Assembly (NCBI GenBank): GCA_964468435.1
Contig: CAYXVE010000020.1
Span: 1 to 64,000, forward strand
Direction of reading: 5' to 3'
From: JBCCTX01 sp964468435
Lineage (GTDB): Bacteria; Bacteroidota; Bacteroidia; J057
Length of the DNA stretch: 64,000 nt
In this document: positions 1 through 9,600 of the stretch, in pieces
Position numbering within the stretch: the first letter of the stretch is position 1
How the letters are laid out: the number at the start of each line of letters is the position of its first letter
Notes under the pieces: model-generated
Seen by the model: only the letters and a program-made list of their open reading frames with translations
Told to the model about the DNA's origin: nothing
Databases searched by the model: none
Made by a program: the position numbers and the translations under genes

Positions 1-27
1 GATTTTCACAGATCTTATGATTCCCCA

Positions 28-1293
28 ATGACACAATATTCCAATGACGCAATATCCCAATCCCCTTGGTTCCCTATTCCTGAAAGTTCTGGCTTCACCC
101 TTCAGAACCTTCCGTTCGGAATTTTTTCCACACCTGATCAAGGTCCCAGGCCGGGTATTGCAGTAGGAGAACATATCCTGGATCTGGCCAAAACATATTT
201 AGTAGGACTCATGCCTGGCCTCAGTATAGAATTTTCTATTCTGATACAGCCGACTTTAAATCCATTAATTAGTCAGGGAAAAGCGAAAACGGATTTGATC
301 AGAAAAATAACCCAGGAGGAATTACTAAATGAGCATTCATCCTGGAAAGAACATGAAATCATTTGGGTAAAACAGTCTGATGCAACCCTACACATGCCTA
401 TACAAGTAGGAAACTATACTGACTTTTACTCCAGTATCGAACATGCAACAAATGTGGGAAAGATGTTCCGCGATCCAGAAAATGCTTTGCTTCCCAATTG
501 GCGTTATCTTCCTGTAGGATATCATGGCAGGGCTTCCTCAATCGTAATAAGCGGTACGCCGGTTCATCGGCCCAAAGGTCAGATGCTTCCCAAAAATTCA
601 ACTCAACCTGTATTTCAGGCAACTGAGAAACTGGATTTTGAACTGGAAATGGCCTTTGTAATCGGGAAAAATTCAGAAATAGGGAACTCCATTCCCATTC
701 ATGAGGCTGAAAATTATATTTTTGGATGGGTATTGTTCAATGATTGGTCTGCACGGGACATACAGAAATGGGAGTATGTGCCCCTAGGTCCGTTTTTAGG
801 GAAAAATTTTGCTTCCTCTATTTCACCCTGGATCATTCCCCTAGAAGCATTAGAACCATTTCGTGTCGATGGCCCTGCTCAAACCCCAGCAGTATTGCCT
901 TATCTTCAGTCTGAGGGAAAACAAAATTATGACGTCAACCTGGAAGTAGCGATTAGTCCTGAAAATGGTTCGGAGACTGTCATTTGCCAAACCAATTCCC
1001 ACCACATGTACTGGAATATGTCTCAGCAGCTCGCACATCATACCGTCAATGGATGCAATATATGTGTAGGGGACCTCATGGCTTCGGGTACAATTAGCGG
1101 ATCAGAACCCGGTACCTATGGTTCTATGCTGGAATTAAGTTGGAATGGTCAGAATCCTATTCCCCTTTCTGATGGTTCTACTCGTACCTTTCTGGAAGAT
1201 GGAGATATCGTCACCTTAAGAGGATTTGCTGGTTTAGGAAATCAAAAAGTAGAATTTGGGGAGGTTAAGACAAAAATATTACCCCCTCTTTAG
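28..1293 (+). CDS. fahA: Fumarylacetoacetase
   Basis: Last step of tyrosine/homogentisate catabolism: hydrolyses fumarylacetoacetate to fumarate and acetoacetate in the cytoplasm. The 421 residues match the usual family length. The N-terminal FAH_N domain covers about 15-125 and the catalytic domain about 130-415. Metal ligands of the family are in place: D132 (TDFYSS), E205 and E207 (FELEMAF), D239 (NDWSARD). H139 and K259 (LGKNF) sit where the catalytic His and Lys are expected, and the GYHGRASSIV signature follows. The ATG is only 27 bases into the window, so an upstream partner such as homogentisate dioxygenase could lie just outside. hppD, three genes on, belongs to the same pathway. Confidence 0.96.
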   Translation: MTQYSNDAISQSPWFPIPESSGFTLQNLPFGIFSTPDQGPRPGIAVGEHILDLAKTYLVGLMPGLSIEFSILIQPTLNPLISQGKAKTDLIRKITQEELLNEHSSWKEHEIIWVKQSDATLHMPIQVGNYTDFYSSIEHATNVGKMFRDPENALLPNWRYLPVGYHGRASSIVISGTPVHRPKGQMLPKNSTQPVFQATEKLDFELEMAFVIGKNSEIGNSIPIHEAENYIFGWVLFNDWSARDIQKWEYVPLGPFLGKNFASSISPWIIPLEALEPFRVDGPAQTPAVLPYLQSEGKQNYDVNLEVAISPENGSETVICQTNSHHMYWNMSQQLAHHTVNGCNICVGDLMASGTISGSEPGTYGSMLELSWNGQNPIPLSDGSTRTFLEDGDIVTLRGFAGLGNQKVEFGEVKTKILPPL

Positions 1294-1331
1294 CATCTTA
1301 TTCTTCCCCTCTCTGCTACAAATGATCCAAG

Positions 1332-1657
1332 CCAATCGGGGCCTGTCCCGATTCCTGATCATACAGCTATCCAATCGGGGCCTGTCCCGATTCCTGATCA
1401 TACAGCTATCNNNNNNNNNNNNNNNNNNNNNNNNNNNNNNNNNNNNNNNNNNNNNNNNNNNNNNNNNNNNNNNNNNNNNNNNNNNNNNNNNNNNNNNNNN
1501 NNNNNNNNNNTGATCATACAGCTATCCAATCGGGGCCTGTCCCGATTCCTGATCATACAGCTATCCAATCGGGGCCTGTCCCGATTCCTGATCATACAGC
1601 TATCTAATCGGGGCCTGTCCCGATTCCTGATCATACAGCTATCCAATCGGGGCCTGT
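1332..1657. repeat. 39-bp tandem repeat array interrupted by an assembly gap
   Basis: Two full 39-bp units (1332-1370, 1371-1409) precede the Ns. A partial unit and three full units (1526-1564, 1565-1603, 1604-1642) follow, then a decayed partial copy to about 1657. Copies are identical except one C-to-T in the last full unit. Each unit holds a perfect 7-bp stem, AATCGGG / CCCGATT, around a GCCTGT loop. The unit is a multiple of three and lacks stops in some frames on both strands, but no start signal or known protein is attached. The rest of 1294-1813 is AT-rich and shows nothing else recognisable. True copy number is unknown because of the gap. Confidence 0.95.
1411..1510. other. Assembly gap of 100 Ns
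   Basis: Exactly 100 Ns, the conventional size for a gap of unknown length. It falls inside the tandem repeat, so it almost certainly marks repeat collapse during assembly rather than a missing gene. Confidence 0.97.
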
Positions 1658-1813
1658 TCAGATGCTTAATATTTCAGACTATAGGGGTTTGATACGTAGT
1701 AGATTGTAAACATTTGTCATTTTATAAAAGATTCCTTCACTATCATAAAATAATTTTTATCTAATATCAATAATATACTAGTTTCAATCCTATTTTGAAC
1801 ATAATAGATAAAC

Positions 1814-2722
1814 ATGAACAATGTACAATCCATAGATCCAAATTCTCTGTCTCCAAAAGACCGATATAACCTGTTAATCTCCTCAGTAGCACCAAGGCCC
1901 ATTGCATTCGCTAGTACAGTCGACGCTCATGGTAATGTCAATCTGAGTCCCTACAGCTTCTTCAATGTATTCAGCGCCAATCCACCGATCATGATCATTT
2001 CTCCTACCAAAAGCGTCCGGACACTTACGCACAAGCATACCTATGAAAATGTCAAGGTGCATCCAGAAGTAGTTATTAATGTCGTTAACTTCGCAATTAT
2101 TGAGCAGATGTCTCTTGCTAGCTCAGCCTACGAAAAAGGAATCAACGAATTTGTCAAATCTGGTCTTACCCAGCTACCTTCTGAGAAGGTAACTCCACCC
2201 AGAGTTGCCGAATCCCCAGTATCCTTTGAGTGCAAAGTCAATCAGGTTGTAGAACTAAGTGATGAAGGTGGTGCCGGCAACCTGGTCATCTGCGAAGTGG
2301 TGATGATCCACGTAAAAGAACAATACCTGAATAAAGAAGGAACAATAGATACCACACAACTGGATTTAGTGGGAAGAATGGGTGGCAGTTGGTACTGTCG
2401 TGCACATGGAGCAGCCTTGTTTGAAGTGAAACGCTCCGGCACAAAATTAGGAATCGGTGTCGACAGGCTACCTCAGGGAATACGGAAAAGCAGGATTCTG
2501 ACTGGTAATAATCTGGGGAAACTAGGTAGCCTGGATACATTTCCCGATAAGGATGAGGTCAAAGCAGCGGAAGAAATCCCTGAAGTGCAGGATATCACCC
2601 ACAAGTACATTGCTTTCAGCCAGAATATGAAGGACGAACTCCATCAGTTGGCTAAAGAAATGATCGAAAAAGGCGACCCACAAACAGCATTGAAAATTCT
2701 GATGTTTGCGGAAAAAGGATGA
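1814..2722 (+). CDS. Flavin reductase-like (split-barrel FMN-binding) protein
   Basis: Predicted flavoprotein of the DIM6/NTAB flavin-reductase-like family, 302 residues. The N-terminal half (about 15-200) carries the split-barrel fold signature: SSVAPRPIAFAST, then NLSPYSFFNVFSANPPIMI, the region that binds FMN phosphate in relatives. The C-terminal third is helical and charged (DEVKAAEEIPEVQ...) and is an extension beyond the minimal flavin reductase domain. It lies between fumarylacetoacetase and the convergent 4-hydroxyphenylpyruvate dioxygenase, so a role in aromatic catabolism is inferred from context only. The substrate cannot be told from the sequence. The ATG was chosen because the family motif starts close behind it. 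Confidence 0.85.
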   Translation: MNNVQSIDPNSLSPKDRYNLLISSVAPRPIAFASTVDAHGNVNLSPYSFFNVFSANPPIMIISPTKSVRTLTHKHTYENVKVHPEVVINVVNFAIIEQMSLASSAYEKGINEFVKSGLTQLPSEKVTPPRVAESPVSFECKVNQVVELSDEGGAGNLVICEVVMIHVKEQYLNKEGTIDTTQLDLVGRMGGSWYCRAHGAALFEVKRSGTKLGIGVDRLPQGIRKSRILTGNNLGKLGSLDTFPDKDEVKAAEEIPEVQDITHKYIAFSQNMKDELHQLAKEMIEKGDPQTALKILMFAEKG

Positions 2723-2904
2723 GATTGAAACGCTAGTTTGATTAATTATGGTGAAATAAACCGAATAATTTTTTCGAGATTACGCGTTATAATCTTATCA
2801 GTTTGAATCCGTTAAATCATATAAATCATCGTTTAAACCATTTCACCATTTATTAAAAATAAACCTTCCTGTACACAATAACCCAATGTCCCCGTTTTCC
2901 TCTA

Positions 2905-4038
2905 CTACAACGTACCCCTCAACTCTTGCTCACGCTCGATAGCTTCAAATAAGGCCTTGAAATTACCCTTACCAAAAGACCTGGCTCCTTTGCGTTGTAT
3001 AATTTCGAAAAACATTGTTGGTCTGGCTTGAACAGTTTTGGTAAAAATTTGCAGCAGATAGCCTTCATCATCCCGGTCCACTAGAATTCCGAGTTCTCCC
3101 AGTACACTGACATCTTCGTCAATCTTCCCTACCCTGTCTAGCAGATTGTCATAATAGGTGTGGGGAATAGATAAGAATTCTACTCCACGGCTTTCTAATG
3201 CCCTGACAGTACCAATAATATCATCGGTTGCTACTGCAATATGCTGAACTCCAGCCCCTTCGTAAAATTCCAGATATTCATCTATCTGTGATTTCTTGAG
3301 TCCGGGAGCAGGCTCGTTAATGGGAAACTTGATACGGCCGTTACCATTACTCATAACCTTGCTCATCAGAGCTGTGTATTGTGTAGAAATATCCTTGTTG
3401 TCAAAAGATAGAATTTGCCTGAATCCCATCACGTCTTCATAAAACTTCACCCACTCATTCATTTTACCCAACTCTACATTACCTACCATATGATCTACAT
3501 ACTTCAATCCGGTAGTCGCAGGGTTATAAGTGGTTTCCCATTTTCTGAAACCAGGCAGAAAAGCACCTTGATAACCGTTTCGCTCAACAAAAATGTGCAC
3601 AACCTCGCCGTAGGTATGTATCCCGGCAAGGATCACTTTTCCATTGTCATCTTCTTCCGTTACCGGCTCAAGATAAGATTGTGCTCCCTGAGACATAGCC
3701 GTCTCATAAGCATAAGTGGCATATTCTACATGCAATGCTATCACTTTTACACCATCACCGTGCTTGTCTATATGTCTGCCCATAGCTGTTCCGCTTTTTA
3801 GAGGTGAGGTAAGTACCAAACGTATTTTATCTTGCACCACAGCATAAGACTCCTGTTCACGGCTTCCGGTTTCCAAGCCCTTGTAGGCAAGCGATTGAAA
3901 TCCAAATGCCGATTTGTAGTAATGCGCTGCCTGTCTGGCATTACTTACGTATAATTCAATATAATCTGTACCCAGAATCGGCATGAAATCCACGGATTTC
4001 ATGGTATGTTTTTGTTGTTCTTTAATCATAGTGTTCAT
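2905..4038 (-). CDS. hppD: 4-hydroxyphenylpyruvate dioxygenase
   Basis: Fe(II) enzyme converting 4-hydroxyphenylpyruvate to homogentisate in tyrosine catabolism. At 377 residues it has normal length and two vicinal-oxygen-chelate halves (about 20-155 and 178-350). The iron triad is H183 (VDHMVGNV), H266 (VQHIAVA) and E345 (FFEIIQRKGARSFGKGNF, the family C-terminal signature). Other ATGs occur at residues 4 and 13, so the exact start is uncertain by a few codons. It is transcribed towards the flavin-reductase-like gene. Homogentisate 1,2-dioxygenase, which would link this enzyme to fumarylacetoacetase, is not in the window. Confidence 0.97.
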   Translation of the reverse strand: MNTMIKEQQKHTMKSVDFMPILGTDYIELYVSNARQAAHYYKSAFGFQSLAYKGLETGSREQESYAVVQDKIRLVLTSPLKSGTAMGRHIDKHGDGVKVIALHVEYATYAYETAMSQGAQSYLEPVTEEDDNGKVILAGIHTYGEVVHIFVERNGYQGAFLPGFRKWETTYNPATTGLKYVDHMVGNVELGKMNEWVKFYEDVMGFRQILSFDNKDISTQYTALMSKVMSNGNGRIKFPINEPAPGLKKSQIDEYLEFYEGAGVQHIAVATDDIIGTVRALESRGVEFLSIPHTYYDNLLDRVGKIDEDVSVLGELGILVDRDDEGYLLQIFTKTVQARPTMFFEIIQRKGARSFGKGNFKALFEAIEREQELRGTL

Positions 4039-4087
4039 AGCCTTTTTGTTGAAAAATACGCGAAATAGTACATAGTTGTTTTACTAA

Positions 4088-4134
4088 ATATTTGTTTAAC
4101 AAATATAAAAATCCTAAATCATCTTGTCAAGATG
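4088..4134 (-). promoter_or_regulatory. hppD promoter with two palindromes
   Basis: On the reverse strand TATATTTG (4107-4100) matches the Bacteroidota -7 consensus TAnnTTTG. CTTG (4131-4128) lies 20 bases upstream as a -33 element. A perfect 9+1+9 palindrome, ATATTTGTT-T-AACAAATAT (4088-4106), covers the -7 box. A perfect 7+1+7 palindrome, CATCTTG-T-CAAGATG (4120-4134), covers the -33 box. Their centres are 30 bp apart. This arrangement looks like a repressor-controlled promoter, but the regulator is not identified. Confidence 0.55.
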
Positions 4135-4210
4135 TCTATACCCCGGGAAATAGCTTCAATCCCAACTTTATGAATAATGTTTTCGTTAAGATGATAGCAA
4201 TAGGACGCAT

Positions 4211-6532
4211 TTGACTTCATTCAGAAAAATATGGCTCGCTATATTGGCATTTACTTTGGCAGGGACTGCTTATATCCCTCTGAAAGCGCAATCCAATGAA
4301 GGTACTCGTTTCTGGATGGGTTTCATGGAGAAGTTTGAACTGGGTGAAGAGAAAAGGGTACTCATGATCACTTCCCGCTATAATACAGAGGGACTCATTA
4401 CTATTCCTCTCCAGGGTTGGCAAACCCCCTTTACAGTAGGTGCCAACGAAATACAAACAATCTCCATCCCACAGTTTGCAGTACCCACAGGATCTGAAAA
4501 AATTACTGAAACCGGTATTGAGATCACCAGCAATGATCCGATAGTAGTCTATGCTCATCAATATGAAACCAATCGTGCTGAAGCTTCAGCGATCCTTCCG
4601 CTCGGTTCACTCGGCACGACTTACTATACACTAGGATACCAGGGATATACCCGCGAAAATAGCTTTACAGGAGAAACAGAAGAATATCCCTCACAGTTTC
4701 TCATCGTAGCAACTCAAAACAATACCAGGATCAACTACCGTGTAAGCAGCCCTACCATCAAGGGCTTAGACCCGGGAGACACCCGCACGATTACCCTTAA
4801 TCCAGGAGAGACCTATCAGGTACAGGCCGCAGGAGGAGAATCTGGCGACCTAAGTGGTTCACTCATCCAAAGTGATAAGCCCATAGCAGTCTACAGCGGC
4901 AACCTATGGACACAGGTTCCCAATGGATGTAATGCCCGTGACAACCTGTATGAACAGATGTATCCCACCGATACCTGGGGAAAGCAATTTATTGCTGTTC
5001 ACATGACTCAAATGGATTTCACAATCCTACGGATCCTTTCCTCCACAGATGACAATACTGTACAACTGAGTGGTAATGTCAATTATACACTTAACCTGAA
5101 CCAAGGTCAATGGGAAGAAATTACTCATACAGGCCCGGTTTATATACAGTCCTCTGATCCCGTACTCATAGCACAGTTCAGCACGGGAAGAGACTGCAAT
5201 GGTCACCCCGGGGGTCTTGGAGACCCTTCTATGGTGCTGCTCAACAGCATCGAACAAACTCGTGATACTGTCACCTTTTTTTCCTCTCCATTTCAGAATA
5301 TCTTTGAAAATTATGTCAATGTCGTGGTGAGAACCGTGGATATAAATAACGTATTCCTCGACGGGGATCCGCTGAATGATCAGGCACCTTTTCAGAATGT
5401 CCTTTCCATCCCTTCATTTTCCTATACAACCGTAAAAATAGATGCAGGTCCACATACTCTTACTGCAGAAGGATGTGGTCTGAATGCCAGCATATATGGA
5501 TACGGAGATGCAGAATCCTATGCTTACGCAGCTGGAGCTTTTTTCCGGCCAATTAATCCTGAAAAATTCAGTGATCTCACGGGTGGATGCTCGCTAGATA
5601 CCCTGAAATTTGATAGTGGCTTGACCAAAGATATTTTTACCTTCCAATGGGAATTTGGCGATGGAAACAGTTCTACATTGCCCATTCCGCTGCATGCTTA
5701 TCAGAATCCAGGAATCTATTTACTTACCCTTACTGTAAACAATATATGCCTCGATACGGAAGAAACTTTCAGGCAACCCCTCATTATCAATGAAAAACCT
5801 GAAATATGGGCTGGTAGTGACACGGCTGTATGCCTTGATCAACCTATCATTCTCTCGGCAAACCTCATCCCTGACGCGACCTATCAGTGGTCGGGGCCTA
5901 TGGAGTTTGATTCTACAGAACGGCAGCCCATCATCCTGAATACCACCTCAGAGAATTCAGGGACCTACCGGGTGACCGCTATGGTAAATAATTGTAGCAG
6001 CAATCCTGACTCTACCCGGATAACTTTGCTGGATACACCTGTACCCGATCTGGGCAAGGACACCGTACTCTGTCCCGGAGATTCCCTGATCCTCTATCCT
6101 GGTATGTTTGAATCCTACAAATGGCAGGATAATTCTGATCTCCCGGAGTTGATTGTCACCCAGGGCGGTACCTACTGGGTCGAGACTAGAGGGCTCAATG
6201 GATGCGCTTCCATCGATAGTCTCAACATACGTGAAGCCTGCCCCCTCAGGATATACATCCCCACAGCCTTTTCGCCTAATGGAGATGACTTCAATGAGCT
6301 GTTTACGGTGAAAGGGAGCTATGTCGAACACTTTCACATGATCATTTACGATCGATGGGGAAATCGTATATTTGAAACCCGTGATATTGATGAATCCTGG
6401 CAGGGTATACAAGGGAACGGAGAACCGGCACCCGAGGGAGTTTATGTTTGGAGCATCACTTATGAAGGAATTTCCGATCAGGGAAATACCTTCTCTCAGC
6501 AACATCGCGGCACAGTAACACTCTTACGTTAA
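4211..6532 (+). CDS. Secreted IgGFc-binding-domain protein with PKD domain and gliding-type C-terminal domain
   Basis: Large exported surface protein of 773 residues. A signal peptide covers about 1-26 (hydrophobic run, then PLKAQ). About 30-450 resembles the IgGFc-binding N-terminal domain family (ASAILPLGSLGTTYY). A PKD domain follows near 455-525 (FQWEFGDGNSST), then an Ig-like stretch. The last ~90 residues are the CHU_C / gliding-motility-associated C-terminal domain (FIPTAFSPNGDDFNE-like, YDRWGNRIFE, PEGVYVWSITY), which directs export by the type IX secretion system. The start codon is TTG: an in-frame TAA lies just upstream and the first internal ATG falls after the signal peptide. Binding partner unknown; adhesion is inferred. 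Confidence 0.85.
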   Translation: MTSFRKIWLAILAFTLAGTAYIPLKAQSNEGTRFWMGFMEKFELGEEKRVLMITSRYNTEGLITIPLQGWQTPFTVGANEIQTISIPQFAVPTGSEKITETGIEITSNDPIVVYAHQYETNRAEASAILPLGSLGTTYYTLGYQGYTRENSFTGETEEYPSQFLIVATQNNTRINYRVSSPTIKGLDPGDTRTITLNPGETYQVQAAGGESGDLSGSLIQSDKPIAVYSGNLWTQVPNGCNARDNLYEQMYPTDTWGKQFIAVHMTQMDFTILRILSSTDDNTVQLSGNVNYTLNLNQGQWEEITHTGPVYIQSSDPVLIAQFSTGRDCNGHPGGLGDPSMVLLNSIEQTRDTVTFFSSPFQNIFENYVNVVVRTVDINNVFLDGDPLNDQAPFQNVLSIPSFSYTTVKIDAGPHTLTAEGCGLNASIYGYGDAESYAYAAGAFFRPINPEKFSDLTGGCSLDTLKFDSGLTKDIFTFQWEFGDGNSSTLPIPLHAYQNPGIYLLTLTVNNICLDTEETFRQPLIINEKPEIWAGSDTAVCLDQPIILSANLIPDATYQWSGPMEFDSTERQPIILNTTSENSGTYRVTAMVNNCSSNPDSTRITLLDTPVPDLGKDTVLCPGDSLILYPGMFESYKWQDNSDLPELIVTQGGTYWVETRGLNGCASIDSLNIREACPLRIYIPTAFSPNGDDFNELFTVKGSYVEHFHMIIYDRWGNRIFETRDIDESWQGIQGNGEPAPEGVYVWSITYEGISDQGNTFSQQHRGTVTLLR

Positions 6533-6651
6533 TGCGACTCTACATATTTTTTATAATAAACATCGTACTTTATCTTATGCCTAGATATTGATATATTGCC
6601 GTACTTTAAGTGTTATGTAAGCATACCAGTTTTTTTACCTATTTATCCTCT

Positions 6652-9600
6652 ATGAACCAGGTTGCATCATCAATTATCAGCTTTCTCACACTTGCTTGTA
6701 GCTGCCTAGCTGTCAGCTCTCAACCCCTTAATATGACTTTGCTTGAAAATATGAAGGCCCGTAGCATCGGTCCAGCAGGAATGAGTGGAAGGGTGACTAG
6801 TGTAGATGTTGTCAGAGATCAGCCTGATATCATATATGCTGGCACAGCCTCTGGCGGATTGTGGAAGTCTACAAGTGGTGGTACAACATGGGAACCCATA
6901 TTCGATGAACAGGAGGTAGCTTCTATCGGAGCAGTAGCTGTAGATCCCACCAACCCCTCAGTGATATGGGCAGGTACCGGAGAGGGTAATCCCAGAAATA
7001 GCCAGACCTTAGGGCATGGTATCTATAAGAGTCTGGATGCCGGAAAAACCTGGAAATGTATGGGACTAGAAAATACTTATACCATACACCGAATTCTGGT
7101 CCATCCAGCCAACGGGAATATCGTATATGTAGCAGCTATGGGATCAGCCTGGGGTCCCAATTCTGAAAGAGGGGTTTTCAAAACTAGAGATGGGGGTGAA
7201 ACATGGGAAAAAATTCTTTTTGTGAATGACCTAACGGGCTGTGCTGATCTGGTGATCGATCCCAGAAATCCCAATAAGCTTATAGCTGCCCTGTGGGAGT
7301 ACCGTCGCTGGCCTTGGTTTTTCAGATCCGGAGGAGAAGGATCCGGAATATATATCACCATGGATGGTGGGAAAAACTGGGATCAACGTAGTAGCCTACA
7401 CGGCTTGCCCAAAGGCATACTAGGTAGAATAGGCCTGGCTATAGCCCCTAGTAATCCCTACAGGGTATATGCATGGGTAGAGTCCAGCAATAACGCCCTG
7501 TATCGTTCTGATGATGGGGGATATCACTGGACCATGATCAATGATAAAGAAGAAATAGGCAACCGGCCTTTCTACTATGCAGATATATTTGTCGATCCTC
7601 AAAATGAAAACCGGGTGTATAGTATCTATTCAGTGATATCCATGAGTGAAGATGGTGGCAAGTCCTTTGAAGTCATTGTTCCATATTCAGGTGTACATCC
7701 AGATCATCACGTATTCTACATACACCCTGACAATCCTAATTTCATCATAAATGGCAATGACGGCGGTATGGCTATCTCTCATGACCGTGCCAAAACCTGG
7801 CGATTCGTGGAAAATCTCCCACTGGCGCAATTTTATCACATCAATATTGACAATCTCATGCCTTATCATGTATATGGAGGAATGCAGGATAATGGCTCCT
7901 GGCGTGGACCGGCTTATGCTTGGCGAGCAGGTGGAATACGCAATGCCTACTGGGAGGAATTATATTTCGGAGATGGCTTTGATGTAGTACCCGATCCAGT
8001 ATTTCCGCAAAGGTATGGATATGCTATGTCTCAGGGAGGGTATCTTGGAAGGTATGACCTTCAAACAGGTTACAACAGACTCATTAAGCCTGTACATCCG
8101 GATGGCGAAACGCTCCGGTTTAACTGGAATGCAGGCATTGCTCAGGATCCATTTGAAGAAACAACCATTTACTATGGCAGTCAATATCTGCATAAAAGTA
8201 CTGACCGCGGTACAACCTGGCAGATTATATCACCGGATCTTACAACAAATGATCCGAACAAGCAAAAACAGGATGTAAGCGGGGGGCTGACTTATGATGT
8301 AACCAATGCTGAGAACTATACCACAATCATTACCATAGCACCATCTCCACTGGAAAAGGGTATCATATGGGTGGGAACAGATGACGGTAATGTACAAATT
8401 ACCCGGGACGAAGGTAAAACCTGGAAAAATGTAACAACTAATATCCCCGGAGTTCCTGCTGGGAGCTGGGTTGCACAAATTCAGACCTCTACATATGATC
8501 CTGCTTCTGCATTTGTAGTGATCAACAATTATAGGCGCAATGACTGGACACCCTATGTATTCAAAACCAATGACTATGGAACCACCTGGAAATCTGTTGT
8601 GGAGAAGAATCAGGTCTGGGGCTATTGTCTTTCCTTTATGCAGGATATTGAGGCACCTGAACTCATGTTTCTGGGGACAGAATTTGGGCTGTATGTGAGC
8701 GTAGATGAAGGGAAAAACTGGACGAAATGGACTGCAGGATTTCCAACCGTCTCAACCATGGATCTCAAAATACATCCCAGAGAACATGATCTAGTGATCG
8801 GTACATTTGGGCGGGCAGCTTATGTATTGGATGACATCAGGCCTTTGAGGGAAATAGCAAGATCAGGACCCGAACTGCTCCACAAACCCATACACGCATT
8901 TGAACCACCTTCAGCCTTTCTGGCATCCTTTAAAGAAGCAGCAGGGACAAGATTTGCCGCCGATGCGTTGTATGCTGGAGAAAATCGTTCATCTGGCGCT
9001 ATGCTAAGTTTTGCTGTTAACCCCAGTGCCCTGGAGAACGCTGCTGATTCCATACCGCTTACTAGGAAAAAAGATACCCTGTGCAGGGTAAAAATTCAAA
9101 TATACAATGATGACGATGAGCTTATACGAACGCTGACTCATGAAGCTGATACAGGTCTCAACCGCATTTTTTGGAAGCTTGATCATAAAGGCGTGAGATA
9201 TCCCGACTCTCCCAAACCTAAAAAAAACAGTCCCGAACCGGATGGTCCCCATGTGATTCCTGGAATATATCAGGTAATCTTTACTTATGGTTCACACACG
9301 GATACCACACAAATAGAAGTCTTCCAGGACCCCAGACTCAATATATCTCCCGATGATATGGAAGCTCTCCAAGCCATGCAGTTTCAACATATGGATAATA
9401 TTGCTCTCGTGACAGAAGCTATGGATCAGCTCAGAAATGCAGAGAAATCCATTAAGCTGATCCTGGAACATATCCCTGCAGAAGATAGTTCGTACGATGA
9501 ATTGGATTCCACCTGCAAGGCGATGCAAGACACCCTCAAGCATCTGATGCAATTGGTAACGGGAGATCAGGATAAACAGGGAATAATCCGGGATCCTGAA

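Noticed and set aside
1256..1646. Open frames through the repeat and Ns on both strands
   Set aside because: They exist only because the unit is a multiple of three and Ns contain no stops.
1332..1657. CRISPR array or integron attC cluster
   Set aside because: The repeats are contiguous, with no spacers, and the hairpin has none of the attC features; no cas or integrase gene is near.
5957..6505. 182-codon reverse frame inside the IgGFc-domain gene
   Set aside because: Antisense shadow of a clearly coding gene with known domains; no family similarity.
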